Part shown: positions 25,246 to 32,842 of the stretch, piece by piece
Position numbering within the stretch: position 1 is the first letter of the stretch
Layout: every line of letters begins with the position of its first letter
Source: UMGS172 sp045546915
GTDB lineage: Bacteria; Bacillota; Clostridia; Oscillospirales; Acutalibacteraceae
Assembly (NCBI GenBank): GCA_045546915.1
Contig: JAZQDU010000027.1
Coordinates: 190,626 to 254,625 of the forward strand
Direction of reading: 5' to 3'
Length of the DNA: 64,000 bases
Translations under genes and position numbers: made by a program
Notes under the pieces: generated by a model
What the model was told of the DNA's origin: nothing
What the model saw: the letters and a program-made list of their open reading frames with translations, nothing else
Database searches by the model: none

Positions 25246-27558
25246 ATGAAGGAACTGACAAACGAAGCCTCCACTATAAATATTTTGGAGGCGGTTTCAA
25301 AATTCACACTCGCAGCCACCCACCTCGGCGTATGTGTTTTAGGCTTTTTCATGGCAAAAACCTCACTTTGGGGAGGAATTTCTCCTTTAGGTACGGCTTT
25401 TGCGGCAGGTATGCCGTTTCTCTACACGCCTGCAGCTGGTATAGGAGCCTTATTGGGCTACATAGTGGGCCCATCGTTTTCAAGCGGTCTCAAATATTCG
25501 GCGGCTTTGCTTGCTATAATTGTTATACGTTTTATTTTGGCAGGCGTTCGCCCTGCACTAAACAGTACGCTGTGTTCGGCATTTGTTTCACTCGCTGTGG
25601 TTACGGGAGTCGGTTTTGCCTCAGCAGGCGGTGACGTTTTGTCGGGAAGTGCTTTGAGTTTGGCGGAAGGTATGCTGGCAGGTGGCGGTGCTTATTTTAT
25701 CCGCAGAGCAACGGCAGTAAAATGGGGACGCACCTCATACTTTTCAGGCGAACAACTTGCCTCTTTGCTTATCACCATTAACCTTGCACTGACCTCGCTT
25801 TATCCTTTGTCATTTGACGGCATTTCCGCAGGACGCATTCTAGCACTAATTCTAATTTTATTTACCGCGCGTTACGGTAAAGTTGGGTCGGCGGTCGTTT
25901 GCTCGGTTGCGGCGGCCGTTTCGGTCTGCGTTGCAGGACAAGGCTCAACAAGTGCTTTGGTGTTATGCTTTTCAGGACTTGCGGCAGGTGTTTTTTCTAA
26001 CCTTGGCAAGATAATAACAGCACTTTCACCCGTTATTGTAAGCGGAATGTGGTTGCTTATTTCCTCTGCATCTTTCGGCTCGTCTACCCACTTTTTAGAG
26101 GCGGTTATCGGTGCTGCCGTCTTCCTGCTTATACCCAAATCTTTATCCGCCGGAATCGGTCGTGTTATTTCTCCGCCTGTAGTAACACCCGATTCAAAAG
26201 GACTTCGTAAAACCCTCACAATGCGATTAAGTCAGGCTTCAACGGCGCTAAGCGGCGTTTCGGATACGGTAGAAGATGTGTCACGATGCCTTGCAATAAA
26301 CCGAAAACCGTCTTTTTCGGCAGTGCTTCACAACATAGAGAATGATGCTTGCAGAGGTTGTTCGCTTATGCTTCATTGTTGGGAGCGAAAACGCAAAAGT
26401 ACCACCGACGCAATACTTGCTATGAGCGATGCCGTCAAGCGGTGTCAACCCGTCAGCACAGCCGATACCCCCCGCGAATTTAAAGACACCTGCCTAAGAC
26501 TTGAACGGTTTGAAGGTTCGGTTGTACGACATTATTCCGACTTTTTAAGCCGACTCTCTGCCGAAAAACGCATTACTGAAATGCGCGGTGTGCTTTCCGA
26601 CCAGATGAAGGGTGTTTCAAATATGCTGTCAGAGATGTCAGATGAATTTTCTTCGGCCTTGGAATACGATGTTTTTCTTGCAGAACGTGTTGCAACAGCA
26701 CTTAAAGAGTTTGATATCCGTGCAGATGAATGTTGTTGTGTTGTGGACAAGTTTGGCCGAATGACGGTTGAAATAAAACTTTTGCAAATGCCCGATTTGC
26801 CCCTTAACCGAGCACGGATTTTGTCTAAAATTGAAGAAATTTGCGAACGTGATTTTGAACCGCCCGAAATAAACCGCACGGGACACACCTGCTATATTAC
26901 CGTAACCGAAAAGGCTGTTTTCTCGGTCGATGCTTATGTTACTCAGTTTAATCAGGGTAAAAATCAACTTTGCGGCGATACCTGCAAATTTTTCCCTGAC
27001 GGACGAGGACGGTATATCGTAATCTTGAGCGACGGAATGGGTAGCGGAGGCCGTGCCGCTGTTGATTCTGCCATGACCGTAAACCTGACCGAAAGACTTA
27101 TAAAAGCGGGTTTTGGCTTCGACTGTTCATTAAGGATTGTCAATTCATCAATGCAATTAAAATCGACCGACGAATCTTTGGCAACGCTGGACATTTCCTG
27201 CATTGACCTGCACACCGGTCAAACCGAACTTTTAAAGGCCGGTGCTGCGCCAACGCTGGTTCGTCGAAACGGACGTACAGGCAGAGCAGAATGTCGCTCG
27301 CTTCCTGCCGGTATTTTACAAGACGTAGGCTTTGACCGCGCCACCGTAACCCTTCGCGAAGGCGACCTGCTTGTAATGATTTCGGACGGTGCGTGCAGCG
27401 ACGGTACCGACTGGATATGCGCCGAACTTGAGGCGTTTAAAGACGGTAGTGCAAAGCAATTATCAGAGCATCTTGCCTCGGCCGCAAGACGCCGCAGACA
27501 CGACGGTCACGATGACGATATAACCGTTTTTGCTGCCGTAATAGAAAAGGCTGTATAA
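25246..27558 (+). CDS. spoIIE: Stage II sporulation protein E, serine phosphatase
   Basis: 770 residues from ATG 25246 after AAAGGA; the frame opens 17 codons earlier without a ribosome site. The N-terminal half has about ten membrane helices (about 25-310). A central regulatory region with Cys residues follows (NDACRGCSLMLHCWERK). A C-terminal PP2C-type phosphatase domain (about 560-770) contains the metal motifs ILSDGMGSGGRAAVDSA, LVMISDGACSDG and HDDDITVFAAVIEKA. SpoIIE dephosphorylates SpoIIAA-P to activate sigma-F in the forespore and localises to the polar septum with FtsZ. All expected phosphatase residues appear present. It indicates an organism able, or recently able, to sporulate. 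Confidence 0.93.
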   Translation: MKELTNEASTINILEAVSKFTLAATHLGVCVLGFFMAKTSLWGGISPLGTAFAAGMPFLYTPAAGIGALLGYIVGPSFSSGLKYSAALLAIIVIRFILAGVRPALNSTLCSAFVSLAVVTGVGFASAGGDVLSGSALSLAEGMLAGGGAYFIRRATAVKWGRTSYFSGEQLASLLITINLALTSLYPLSFDGISAGRILALILILFTARYGKVGSAVVCSVAAAVSVCVAGQGSTSALVLCFSGLAAGVFSNLGKIITALSPVIVSGMWLLISSASFGSSTHFLEAVIGAAVFLLIPKSLSAGIGRVISPPVVTPDSKGLRKTLTMRLSQASTALSGVSDTVEDVSRCLAINRKPSFSAVLHNIENDACRGCSLMLHCWERKRKSTTDAILAMSDAVKRCQPVSTADTPREFKDTCLRLERFEGSVVRHYSDFLSRLSAEKRITEMRGVLSDQMKGVSNMLSEMSDEFSSALEYDVFLAERVATALKEFDIRADECCCVVDKFGRMTVEIKLLQMPDLPLNRARILSKIEEICERDFEPPEINRTGHTCYITVTEKAVFSVDAYVTQFNQGKNQLCGDTCKFFPDGRGRYIVILSDGMGSGGRAAVDSAMTVNLTERLIKAGFGFDCSLRIVNSSMQLKSTDESLATLDISCIDLHTGQTELLKAGAAPTLVRRNGRTGRAECRSLPAGILQDVGFDRATVTLREGDLLVMISDGACSDGTDWICAELEAFKDGSAKQLSEHLASAARRRRHDGHDDDITVFAAVIEKAV

Positions 27559-27562
27559 GTTA

Positions 27563-27578
27563 TTTTTTGTCGAAAAAC
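27563..27578 (+). promoter_or_regulatory. Candidate Spo0A box upstream of glyA
   Basis: TTTTTTGTCGAAAAAC contains an exact TGTCGAA core in the usual T/A-rich context. It lies 14 bp upstream of the glyA -35. It is also partly self-complementary (AAGTT...AACTT), so a structural role is possible. Confidence 0.4.
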
Positions 27579-27591
27579 TTGTATATTGCTA

Positions 27592-27631
27592 TTGATTTAT
27601 ACACGGATATGCATTATAATATCCGTGTATG
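27592..27631 (+). promoter_or_regulatory. glyA promoter overlapped by a long inverted repeat
   Basis: TTGATT-17 bp-TATAAT is a near-consensus promoter (27592-27620). A 12-bp inverted repeat (TACACGGATAT / ATATCCGTGTA, 27599-27630) surrounds the -10 element in its loop. The repeat is followed by GATTTTTG. Either it is an operator for an unknown repressor, or a terminator for spoIIE that shares sequence with the promoter. Confidence 0.6.
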
Positions 27632-27653
27632 ATTTTTGTTTCAGGAGGCTATT

Positions 27654-28907
27654 ATGTACGAGAATCTTTTGGATTCGGTTGGTTTTGTCAAATCGGTCGA
27701 TAAAGAAGTGGGCGACGCAATGGAATTGGAACTTCGTCGCGAACAACAAAATATTGAACTTATCGCATCTGAAAACTTCGTTTCACCCGGAGTTATGGCG
27801 GCTATGGGTTCGGTACTCACCAACAAATATGCTGAGGGTTATCCCGGAAAGCGTTATTACGGCGGTTGTCAATATGTTGATATCGTTGAGGATATTGCAC
27901 GTGAGCGTGCTTGCAAAATTTTCGGTGCCGGCTTTGCCAACGTTCAGCCCCATTCGGGTGCTCAGGCCAACCAGGCGGTTTATTTGGCTCTTATTCAACC
28001 GGGAGATACCGTTATGGGTATGAACCTTGCACACGGCGGACATCTTACTCACGGCTCGCCCGTAAACAGTTCGGGTAAACTTTACAACTTCGTTCCTTAC
28101 GGCGTAAACGACGACGGCTTTATTGATTATGATGAAATGCGTAAAATCGCTAAAGAATGTAAACCCAAACTTATCGTTGCAGGTGCTTCGGCTTACGCAC
28201 GAGAGATACGTTTTGATATTATTAAACAGATTGCCAATGAAGTAAATGCTTTGTTTATGGTTGATATGGCTCACATTGCCGGCCTTGTTGCCGCAGGTCT
28301 TCATATGAACCCTTGCAAATATGCCGACGTTGTGACCACCACCACTCATAAAACCTTAAGAGGTCCGAGAGGCGGTATGATTCTTTGCAACGACGAAGAA
28401 ATTTTTAAAGCAATTAACAAGGCCGTGTTCCCCGGTAATCAGGGAGGCCCCTTGATGCACGTTATCGCAGGTAAGGCTGTATGCTTCGGCGAGGCTCTCA
28501 CCGACGAATTCAAGACATATCAAGAGCAGATTGTTAAAAACGCTAAGGCATTGAGCGAATCGCTTTTGGAAAACGGCATAAACCTTGTATCAAACGGTAC
28601 CGATAACCACCTTATGCTTTTAGACCTTCGCGGCACAGGCGTTACCGGTAAAGAACTTGAACACCGTCTTGATGAGGTTAACATTACCGCCAATAAGAAC
28701 GCTATCCCTAACGACCCCGAAAAGCCGTTTGTTACAAGCGGTGTCCGTCTTGGCACTCCTGCCGCTACCACCCGCGGTCTTAAAGAGGAAGATTTTAAAG
28801 AAATCGGCCGTCTTATTGCTCTTTGTGTTAAAGATTTTGACAATAAAAAGGACGAAATCAAGGCAAGTGTTGCTGCGATTTGTGCAAAATATCCCCTTTA
28901 CAACTAA
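27654..28907 (+). CDS. glyA: Serine hydroxymethyltransferase
   Basis: 417 residues from ATG 27654 after CAGGAGG; an in-frame codon six upstream is not used. Family blocks are all present: LELRREQQNIELIASENFVSPGVMAAMGS near the N-terminus, YPGKRYYGGCQYVD, LTHGSPVN, and the PLP-lysine motif TTTTHKTLRGPRGG. It converts serine and tetrahydrofolate to glycine and methylene-tetrahydrofolate, using pyridoxal phosphate, in the cytosol. It is followed 44 bp later by fba, with which it is probably co-transcribed up to the terminator at 29827. Relevant neighbour: a glycine-riboswitch-controlled transporter 10 kb away. Confidence 0.96.
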   Translation: MYENLLDSVGFVKSVDKEVGDAMELELRREQQNIELIASENFVSPGVMAAMGSVLTNKYAEGYPGKRYYGGCQYVDIVEDIARERACKIFGAGFANVQPHSGAQANQAVYLALIQPGDTVMGMNLAHGGHLTHGSPVNSSGKLYNFVPYGVNDDGFIDYDEMRKIAKECKPKLIVAGASAYAREIRFDIIKQIANEVNALFMVDMAHIAGLVAAGLHMNPCKYADVVTTTTHKTLRGPRGGMILCNDEEIFKAINKAVFPGNQGGPLMHVIAGKAVCFGEALTDEFKTYQEQIVKNAKALSESLLENGINLVSNGTDNHLMLLDLRGTGVTGKELEHRLDEVNITANKNAIPNDPEKPFVTSGVRLGTPAATTRGLKEEDFKEIGRLIALCVKDFDNKKDEIKASVAAICAKYPLYN

Positions 28908-28951
28908 TTAATAAATAATTCGCAACAGCGATTAAATTTGGAGGAATAAAT

Positions 28952-29815
28952 ATGTTAGTATCAGCAAAAGAAATGTTGAACAAAGCCAAAGCAGGCAAAT
29001 ACGCAGTAGGTCAGTTTAACATCAACAACCTTGAATGGACCAAGGCTATTCTTCTCACTGCAGAGGAACTCAAATCTCCCGTCATCCTCGGTGTTTCGGA
29101 AGGCGCAGGTAAATACATGTGCGGTTACACCACCATCGTTGGTATGGTAAACGGCATGATTAACGAACTCGGCATCACCGTTCCCGTTGCACTTCACCTC
29201 GACCACGGCTCATACGAAGGTGCTATGAAATGTATCGAAGCAGGCTTCTCTTCGGTTATGTTCGACGGTTCACACTACCCCATTGAAGAAAACATTGCAA
29301 AGACTAAGGAATTGGTTGCAATTTGCGAAGAGAAAGGTCTTTCTTTAGAGGCTGAAGTTGGTGCTATCGGCGGTGAGGAAGACGGCGTTATCGGCAACGG
29401 CGAAGTTGCAGACCCCGAAGAATGCAAAATGATTGCCGACCTCGGCGTAACCATGCTTGCTGCAGGTATCGGTAACATTCACGGTAAATACCCTGAAAAT
29501 TGGGCAGGTCTTTCTTTCGATACTCTTGATGCTATTCAGCAACTCACCGGCACAATGCCGTTGGTTCTCCATGGCGGTACAGGTATCCCCGCAGACATGA
29601 TTCAGAAGGCTATTTCCTTGGGCGTTTCCAAAATCAATGTAAACACCGAATGTCAGCTCGCATTTGCTGCTGCTACCCGTGAGTACGTTGAAGCCGGTAA
29701 AGACCTTCAGGGCAAAGGTTTCGACCCCAGAAAACTTCTTGCTCCCGGCTTTGAGGCTATTAAGGCTACCGTTAAAGAGAAGATGGAACTCTTCGGTTCG
29801 GTTGGCAAGGCTTAA
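28952..29815 (+). CDS. fba: Class II fructose-1,6-bisphosphate aldolase
   Basis: 287 residues, GGAGG ribosome site. It is a zinc-dependent aldolase: the zinc-binding HLDHG is at about 80-84, EAEVGAIGGEEDGV carries a catalytic/metal loop, and GNIHGKYPENW, LVLHGGTGIP and INVNTECQLAF are the conserved C-terminal blocks that bind zinc and the substrate phosphate. It splits fructose bisphosphate into the two triose phosphates in glycolysis. Codon usage is strongly biased, as expected for a highly expressed gene. It lies between glyA and a strong terminator. Confidence 0.95.
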   Translation: MLVSAKEMLNKAKAGKYAVGQFNINNLEWTKAILLTAEELKSPVILGVSEGAGKYMCGYTTIVGMVNGMINELGITVPVALHLDHGSYEGAMKCIEAGFSSVMFDGSHYPIEENIAKTKELVAICEEKGLSLEAEVGAIGGEEDGVIGNGEVADPEECKMIADLGVTMLAAGIGNIHGKYPENWAGLSFDTLDAIQQLTGTMPLVLHGGTGIPADMIQKAISLGVSKINVNTECQLAFAAATREYVEAGKDLQGKGFDPRKLLAPGFEAIKATVKEKMELFGSVGKA

Positions 29816-29826
29816 TTAAAATAAAT

Positions 29827-29866
29827 AAAAACACCGCTTAAACGTGAAGTTTAAGCGGTGTTTTTT
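29827..29866. terminator. Bidirectional terminator between fba and the GNAT gene
   Basis: AAACACCGCTTAAAC / GTTTAAGCGGTGTTT with loop GTGAA and a T-run; A-run on the left side for minus-strand termination. It is perfectly paired over about 15 bp. Confidence 0.9.
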
Positions 29867-30299
29867 ATATGTCCTTTACCATTTGTCCATATTCGAAAGA
29901 TTTAAAACCTTCTCTTTTATAAAGTTTTATTGCTTTTTCATTTTCAGGTTCAATTTCAAGGCGATATCTCTTTGCAGGTATGGTTTTAAATAAAACGTCA
30001 AAAAACTCTTTTCCAAGCCCTTTACCTCTGAACGATTCCTTGATAAAAAGTTCCTCTATCCAAACTGTAAGCCCGCCTGCCTCTTGAGAAAAAGTTTTAG
30101 CAAGCAAGGCATACCCTGCAACCACACCTTTATCCTCAATTATAAAAGCCTCGGCGTAAGTGTCGCTTTTCATAAGTTCGGCAAAAGTGATTTCGAAATT
30201 TTTTGACGGCACTTTATAAAGCACGGCATCAGAACTGTAAAATTCTGTCACCATATCTAAGTATTCGGATTTATCAGACTGCTCTATTTTGCGTATCAT
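29865..30299 (-). CDS. GNAT-family N-acetyltransferase
   Basis: 144 residues, AGGAG site 7 nt before the ATG. The GNAT fold is clear: a beta-strand VVAGYALLAKT, then LTVWIEELFIKESFRGKGLGKEFFD, where RGKGLG is the acetyl-CoA pyrophosphate loop, and a final strand-helix YRLEIEPENEKAIKLYKREGFKSF. The acceptor (protein, amine or antibiotic) cannot be told. Its first 26 bp overlap the end of the VanZ gene, so it is the last gene of a zapA-U32-lepA-vanZ transcription run that ends at the 29827 terminator. Confidence 0.88.
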   Translation of the reverse strand: MIRKIEQSDKSEYLDMVTEFYSSDAVLYKVPSKNFEITFAELMKSDTYAEAFIIEDKGVVAGYALLAKTFSQEAGGLTVWIEELFIKESFRGKGLGKEFFDVLFKTIPAKRYRLEIEPENEKAIKLYKREGFKSFEYGQMVKDI

Positions 30300-30780
30300 T
30301 TTTTCTACTCCTAAGTTTCAAAACAATCACTATTATACCTAAAATAGCAATGCCTGTAAACGCACCAAGCGAATCAACTGCAATATCTTTAATGTCGCAG
30401 GCTCTATCCGGCACGAAATACTGATGTATTTCGTCGGTAACAGCATAAAAAACGCTGAACAAAAATGCGTATCCTGCTTTTAACCAAAATTTTATATTAA
30501 ACGTCAGCAACGCATTTAAACTTAAAAATCCCAAAGCCGCAAACTCACAAAAATGACCTGCGGTGCGAATAAATCCCGACATATTGTCAATAACGCCCAA
30601 CTTTTCGGCTTCGGTCATTTCTGAAAAACCGCTGACCGTCATTTTAGCGATAAAATAAACCACACCGTCGCTTGTGTCGGTAGATTCTTCGCCCGATTCG
30701 GCGCTCATTAAAAAAATCACGACCATACACGCGAGCACCAAAGCAAACGAGATTATTCTTTTAACCAACAATTTACTCAT
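30274..30780 (-). CDS. VanZ-family membrane protein
   Basis: 168 residues with about four membrane segments and the VanZ pattern: FLMSAESGEESTDTSDGV after the first helix, RTAGHFCEFAALGFL in the second, and FYAVTDEIHQYFVPDRACDIKDIAVDSLGAFTGI near the end. VanZ proteins are linked to low-level teicoplanin resistance in enterococci, but most homologues have no known role. Its start lies within the end of lepA (8 bp overlap) and its end overlaps the GNAT gene. Confidence 0.88.
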   Translation of the reverse strand: MSKLLVKRIISFALVLACMVVIFLMSAESGEESTDTSDGVVYFIAKMTVSGFSEMTEAEKLGVIDNMSGFIRTAGHFCEFAALGFLSLNALLTFNIKFWLKAGYAFLFSVFYAVTDEIHQYFVPDRACDIKDIAVDSLGAFTGIAILGIIVIVLKLRSRKNDTQNRAV

Positions 30781-32578
30781 CGAGTTTTAAAACAGCCATA
30801 AACGCCTCTTGCGGCACCTCTACTGAGCCTAATTGACGCATACGCTTTTTACCTTCCTTCTGCTTTTCAAGCAGTTTTTTCTTTCTTGTTATGTCACCGC
30901 CATAGCACTTTGCCAAAACGTCTTTACGCATAGCCTTAACCGTTTCACGAGCAATAACCTTACCGCCAATAGCCACCTGAACAGGTATCTCAAAAAGTTG
31001 ACGGGGAATGTAATCCTTTAACTTTTCGGCTATTCTACGGGCTCGTGCGTATGCGTTATCTGCATGAACGATAAACGACAGCGCATCAATAACATCACCT
31101 GCAAGTAAAACATCAAGTTTGACAAGTTTAGACTGCTCGTAACCTTTTACCTCATAATCATAACTCGCATAGCCCTTTGTACGCGATTTTAAAGCATCAA
31201 AGAAATCGTAAACAATTTCCCCCATCGGCATTACGTAGTGAATATCAACACGGTCACCTACGTAGTTCATGCCGATATATTCTCCTCTGCGCTCTTGACA
31301 AAGGCCCATGATAGCACCAACATATTCGCTGGGGCTGTAAATGGTCACATCGGCAACAGGCTCTAAAGAGGTTGCAATAACAGCAGGGTCAGGATAGTTT
31401 GTGGGATTATCCACCGTAAGGGTGGTTCCATCGGTAAGTTCAAACTTATATTCAACACTCGGAGCAGTGGTAACAAGGTCTAAGTTATACTCTCTTTCAA
31501 GACGTTCTTGGATAATTTCCATATGCAATAACCCTAAGAAACCGCAACGGAAACCAAAGCCTAAAGCACCCGAAGTTTCGGCCTCAAAAAGCAACGACGC
31601 ATCGTTTAACTGCAACTTTTCAAGTGCCTCACGAAGGTCGGTATAATGTGCTCCATCGGCAGGATAAATACCGCAGAAAACAACAGGATTAACCTTTCTA
31701 TAACCTGCCAAAGGCTCTTTTGCGGGATTTTCAGCATCGGTCATGGTATCGCCAACACGGGCATCACCCACATTTTTAATGGCAGCGGCAATATAACCAA
31801 CCTCACCTGCAACCAACTCATCACAAGGTACCATGGTATTAGCACGTTTTCTGCCAACCTCAACAATTTGAAATTCGGCGCCGGTAGCCATCATTTTAAT
31901 GGTCTGTCCAGGTCTTACCTTGCCCGACATAACGCGAAAATAAACTATAACACCTTTATATGCGTCATAGTAAGAGTCGAAAATGAGTGCCTTTAAAGGC
32001 TCGTTCTTATCGCCTACAGGGGGTGGAACTATTTTTACAATCTGCTCCAAAACCTCGTCAATATTAATATTGTTTTTAGCCGAAATAAGCGGCGCTTCGC
32101 TACCGTCGATACCTATAATATCTTCAATATCGTGACGCACTCTTTCGGGATCGGCAGAGGGTAGGTCAATTTTATTAATTACGGGCAAAATTTCAAGCCC
32201 GTGGTCAACTGCAAGGTAAGTATTTGCCAATGTTTGAGCCTCGATACCTTGCGACGCATCAACGATTAACACAGCGCCCTCACAAGCAGCAAGCGACCTC
32301 GACACCTCGTAACCAAAGTCAACGTGTCCGGGGGTGTCGATAAGGTTAAACTCATATTCAAGCCCGTCTTTTGCCTCGTAATAAAGCGTTACTGCATGCG
32401 ATTTTATAGTGATTCCGCGCTCACGCTCAAGGTCCATACTATCAAGCAGTTGGTCCTCCATATCACGCTCGGCAACCGTTTTGGTATGTTCAAGCAAACG
32501 GTCTGCAAGCGTTGATTTGCCGTGGTCGATATGTGCCACTATGCAGAAATTTCTGATTCTTTCCTGAGGTATTGCCAT
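30773..32578 (-). CDS. lepA: Elongation factor 4 (LepA GTPase)
   Basis: 601 residues, normal length. G1 motif AHIDHGKSTLADRL near the N-terminus, G2 with RGITIKSHAV, G3 DTPGHVDF, G4 NKIDLP. The C-terminal EF4-specific domain (PRQLFEIPVQVAIGGKVIARETVKAMRKDVLAKCYGGDITRKKKLLEKQKEGKKRMRQLGSVEVPQEAF) is diagnostic. It is a ribosome-associated GTPase that back-translocates or remodels stalled ribosomes. It starts 2 bp after a small membrane-protein gene and overlaps vanZ. Confidence 0.97.
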   Translation of the reverse strand: MAIPQERIRNFCIVAHIDHGKSTLADRLLEHTKTVAERDMEDQLLDSMDLERERGITIKSHAVTLYYEAKDGLEYEFNLIDTPGHVDFGYEVSRSLAACEGAVLIVDASQGIEAQTLANTYLAVDHGLEILPVINKIDLPSADPERVRHDIEDIIGIDGSEAPLISAKNNINIDEVLEQIVKIVPPPVGDKNEPLKALIFDSYYDAYKGVIVYFRVMSGKVRPGQTIKMMATGAEFQIVEVGRKRANTMVPCDELVAGEVGYIAAAIKNVGDARVGDTMTDAENPAKEPLAGYRKVNPVVFCGIYPADGAHYTDLREALEKLQLNDASLLFEAETSGALGFGFRCGFLGLLHMEIIQERLEREYNLDLVTTAPSVEYKFELTDGTTLTVDNPTNYPDPAVIATSLEPVADVTIYSPSEYVGAIMGLCQERRGEYIGMNYVGDRVDIHYVMPMGEIVYDFFDALKSRTKGYASYDYEVKGYEQSKLVKLDVLLAGDVIDALSFIVHADNAYARARRIAEKLKDYIPRQLFEIPVQVAIGGKVIARETVKAMRKDVLAKCYGGDITRKKKLLEKQKEGKKRMRQLGSVEVPQEAFMAVLKLDE

Positions 32579-32580
32579 TT

Positions 32581-32811
32581 TTACTCCGTTCTTTGCTTTT
32601 CAGCAATTTGTTGGTTTTCTTTTTGTTCGGTTTGCCCTTCGGCAGGCTCCATAAAAGAAGTCTGCCCTAACGGCGACGAATCTTGTTTTACTTTGTATTT
32701 CTCTTTTACCTTATCAATTCTCGCGGCGAGTTTTGGCACTAAAACGGTTATAACACCAAGTGCCACCATAAACACCGCCCATATAACGATAAATTTAATA
32801 TATTCTGCCAT
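32581..32811 (-). CDS. Small single-pass membrane protein (76 residues)
   Basis: One N-terminal membrane helix (YIKFIVIWAVFMVALGVITVLVP, about 4-26), followed by a basic stretch (KLAARIDKVKEKYKVK) and a Gln/Glu-rich disordered tail. No family recognised. It lies between the U32 peptidase and lepA with gaps of 31 and 2 bp, so it is co-expressed with them. Coding is supported by position and composition rather than by homology. Confidence 0.6.
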   Translation of the reverse strand: MAEYIKFIVIWAVFMVALGVITVLVPKLAARIDKVKEKYKVKQDSSPLGQTSFMEPAEGQTEQKENQQIAEKQRTE

Positions 32812-32842
32812 TTAATACTCCATTTGGTAAATTTACGCCAGG

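Noticed and set aside
27783..28349. Minus-strand frame opposite glyA
   Set aside because: Antisense to a highly conserved enzyme; no signals.
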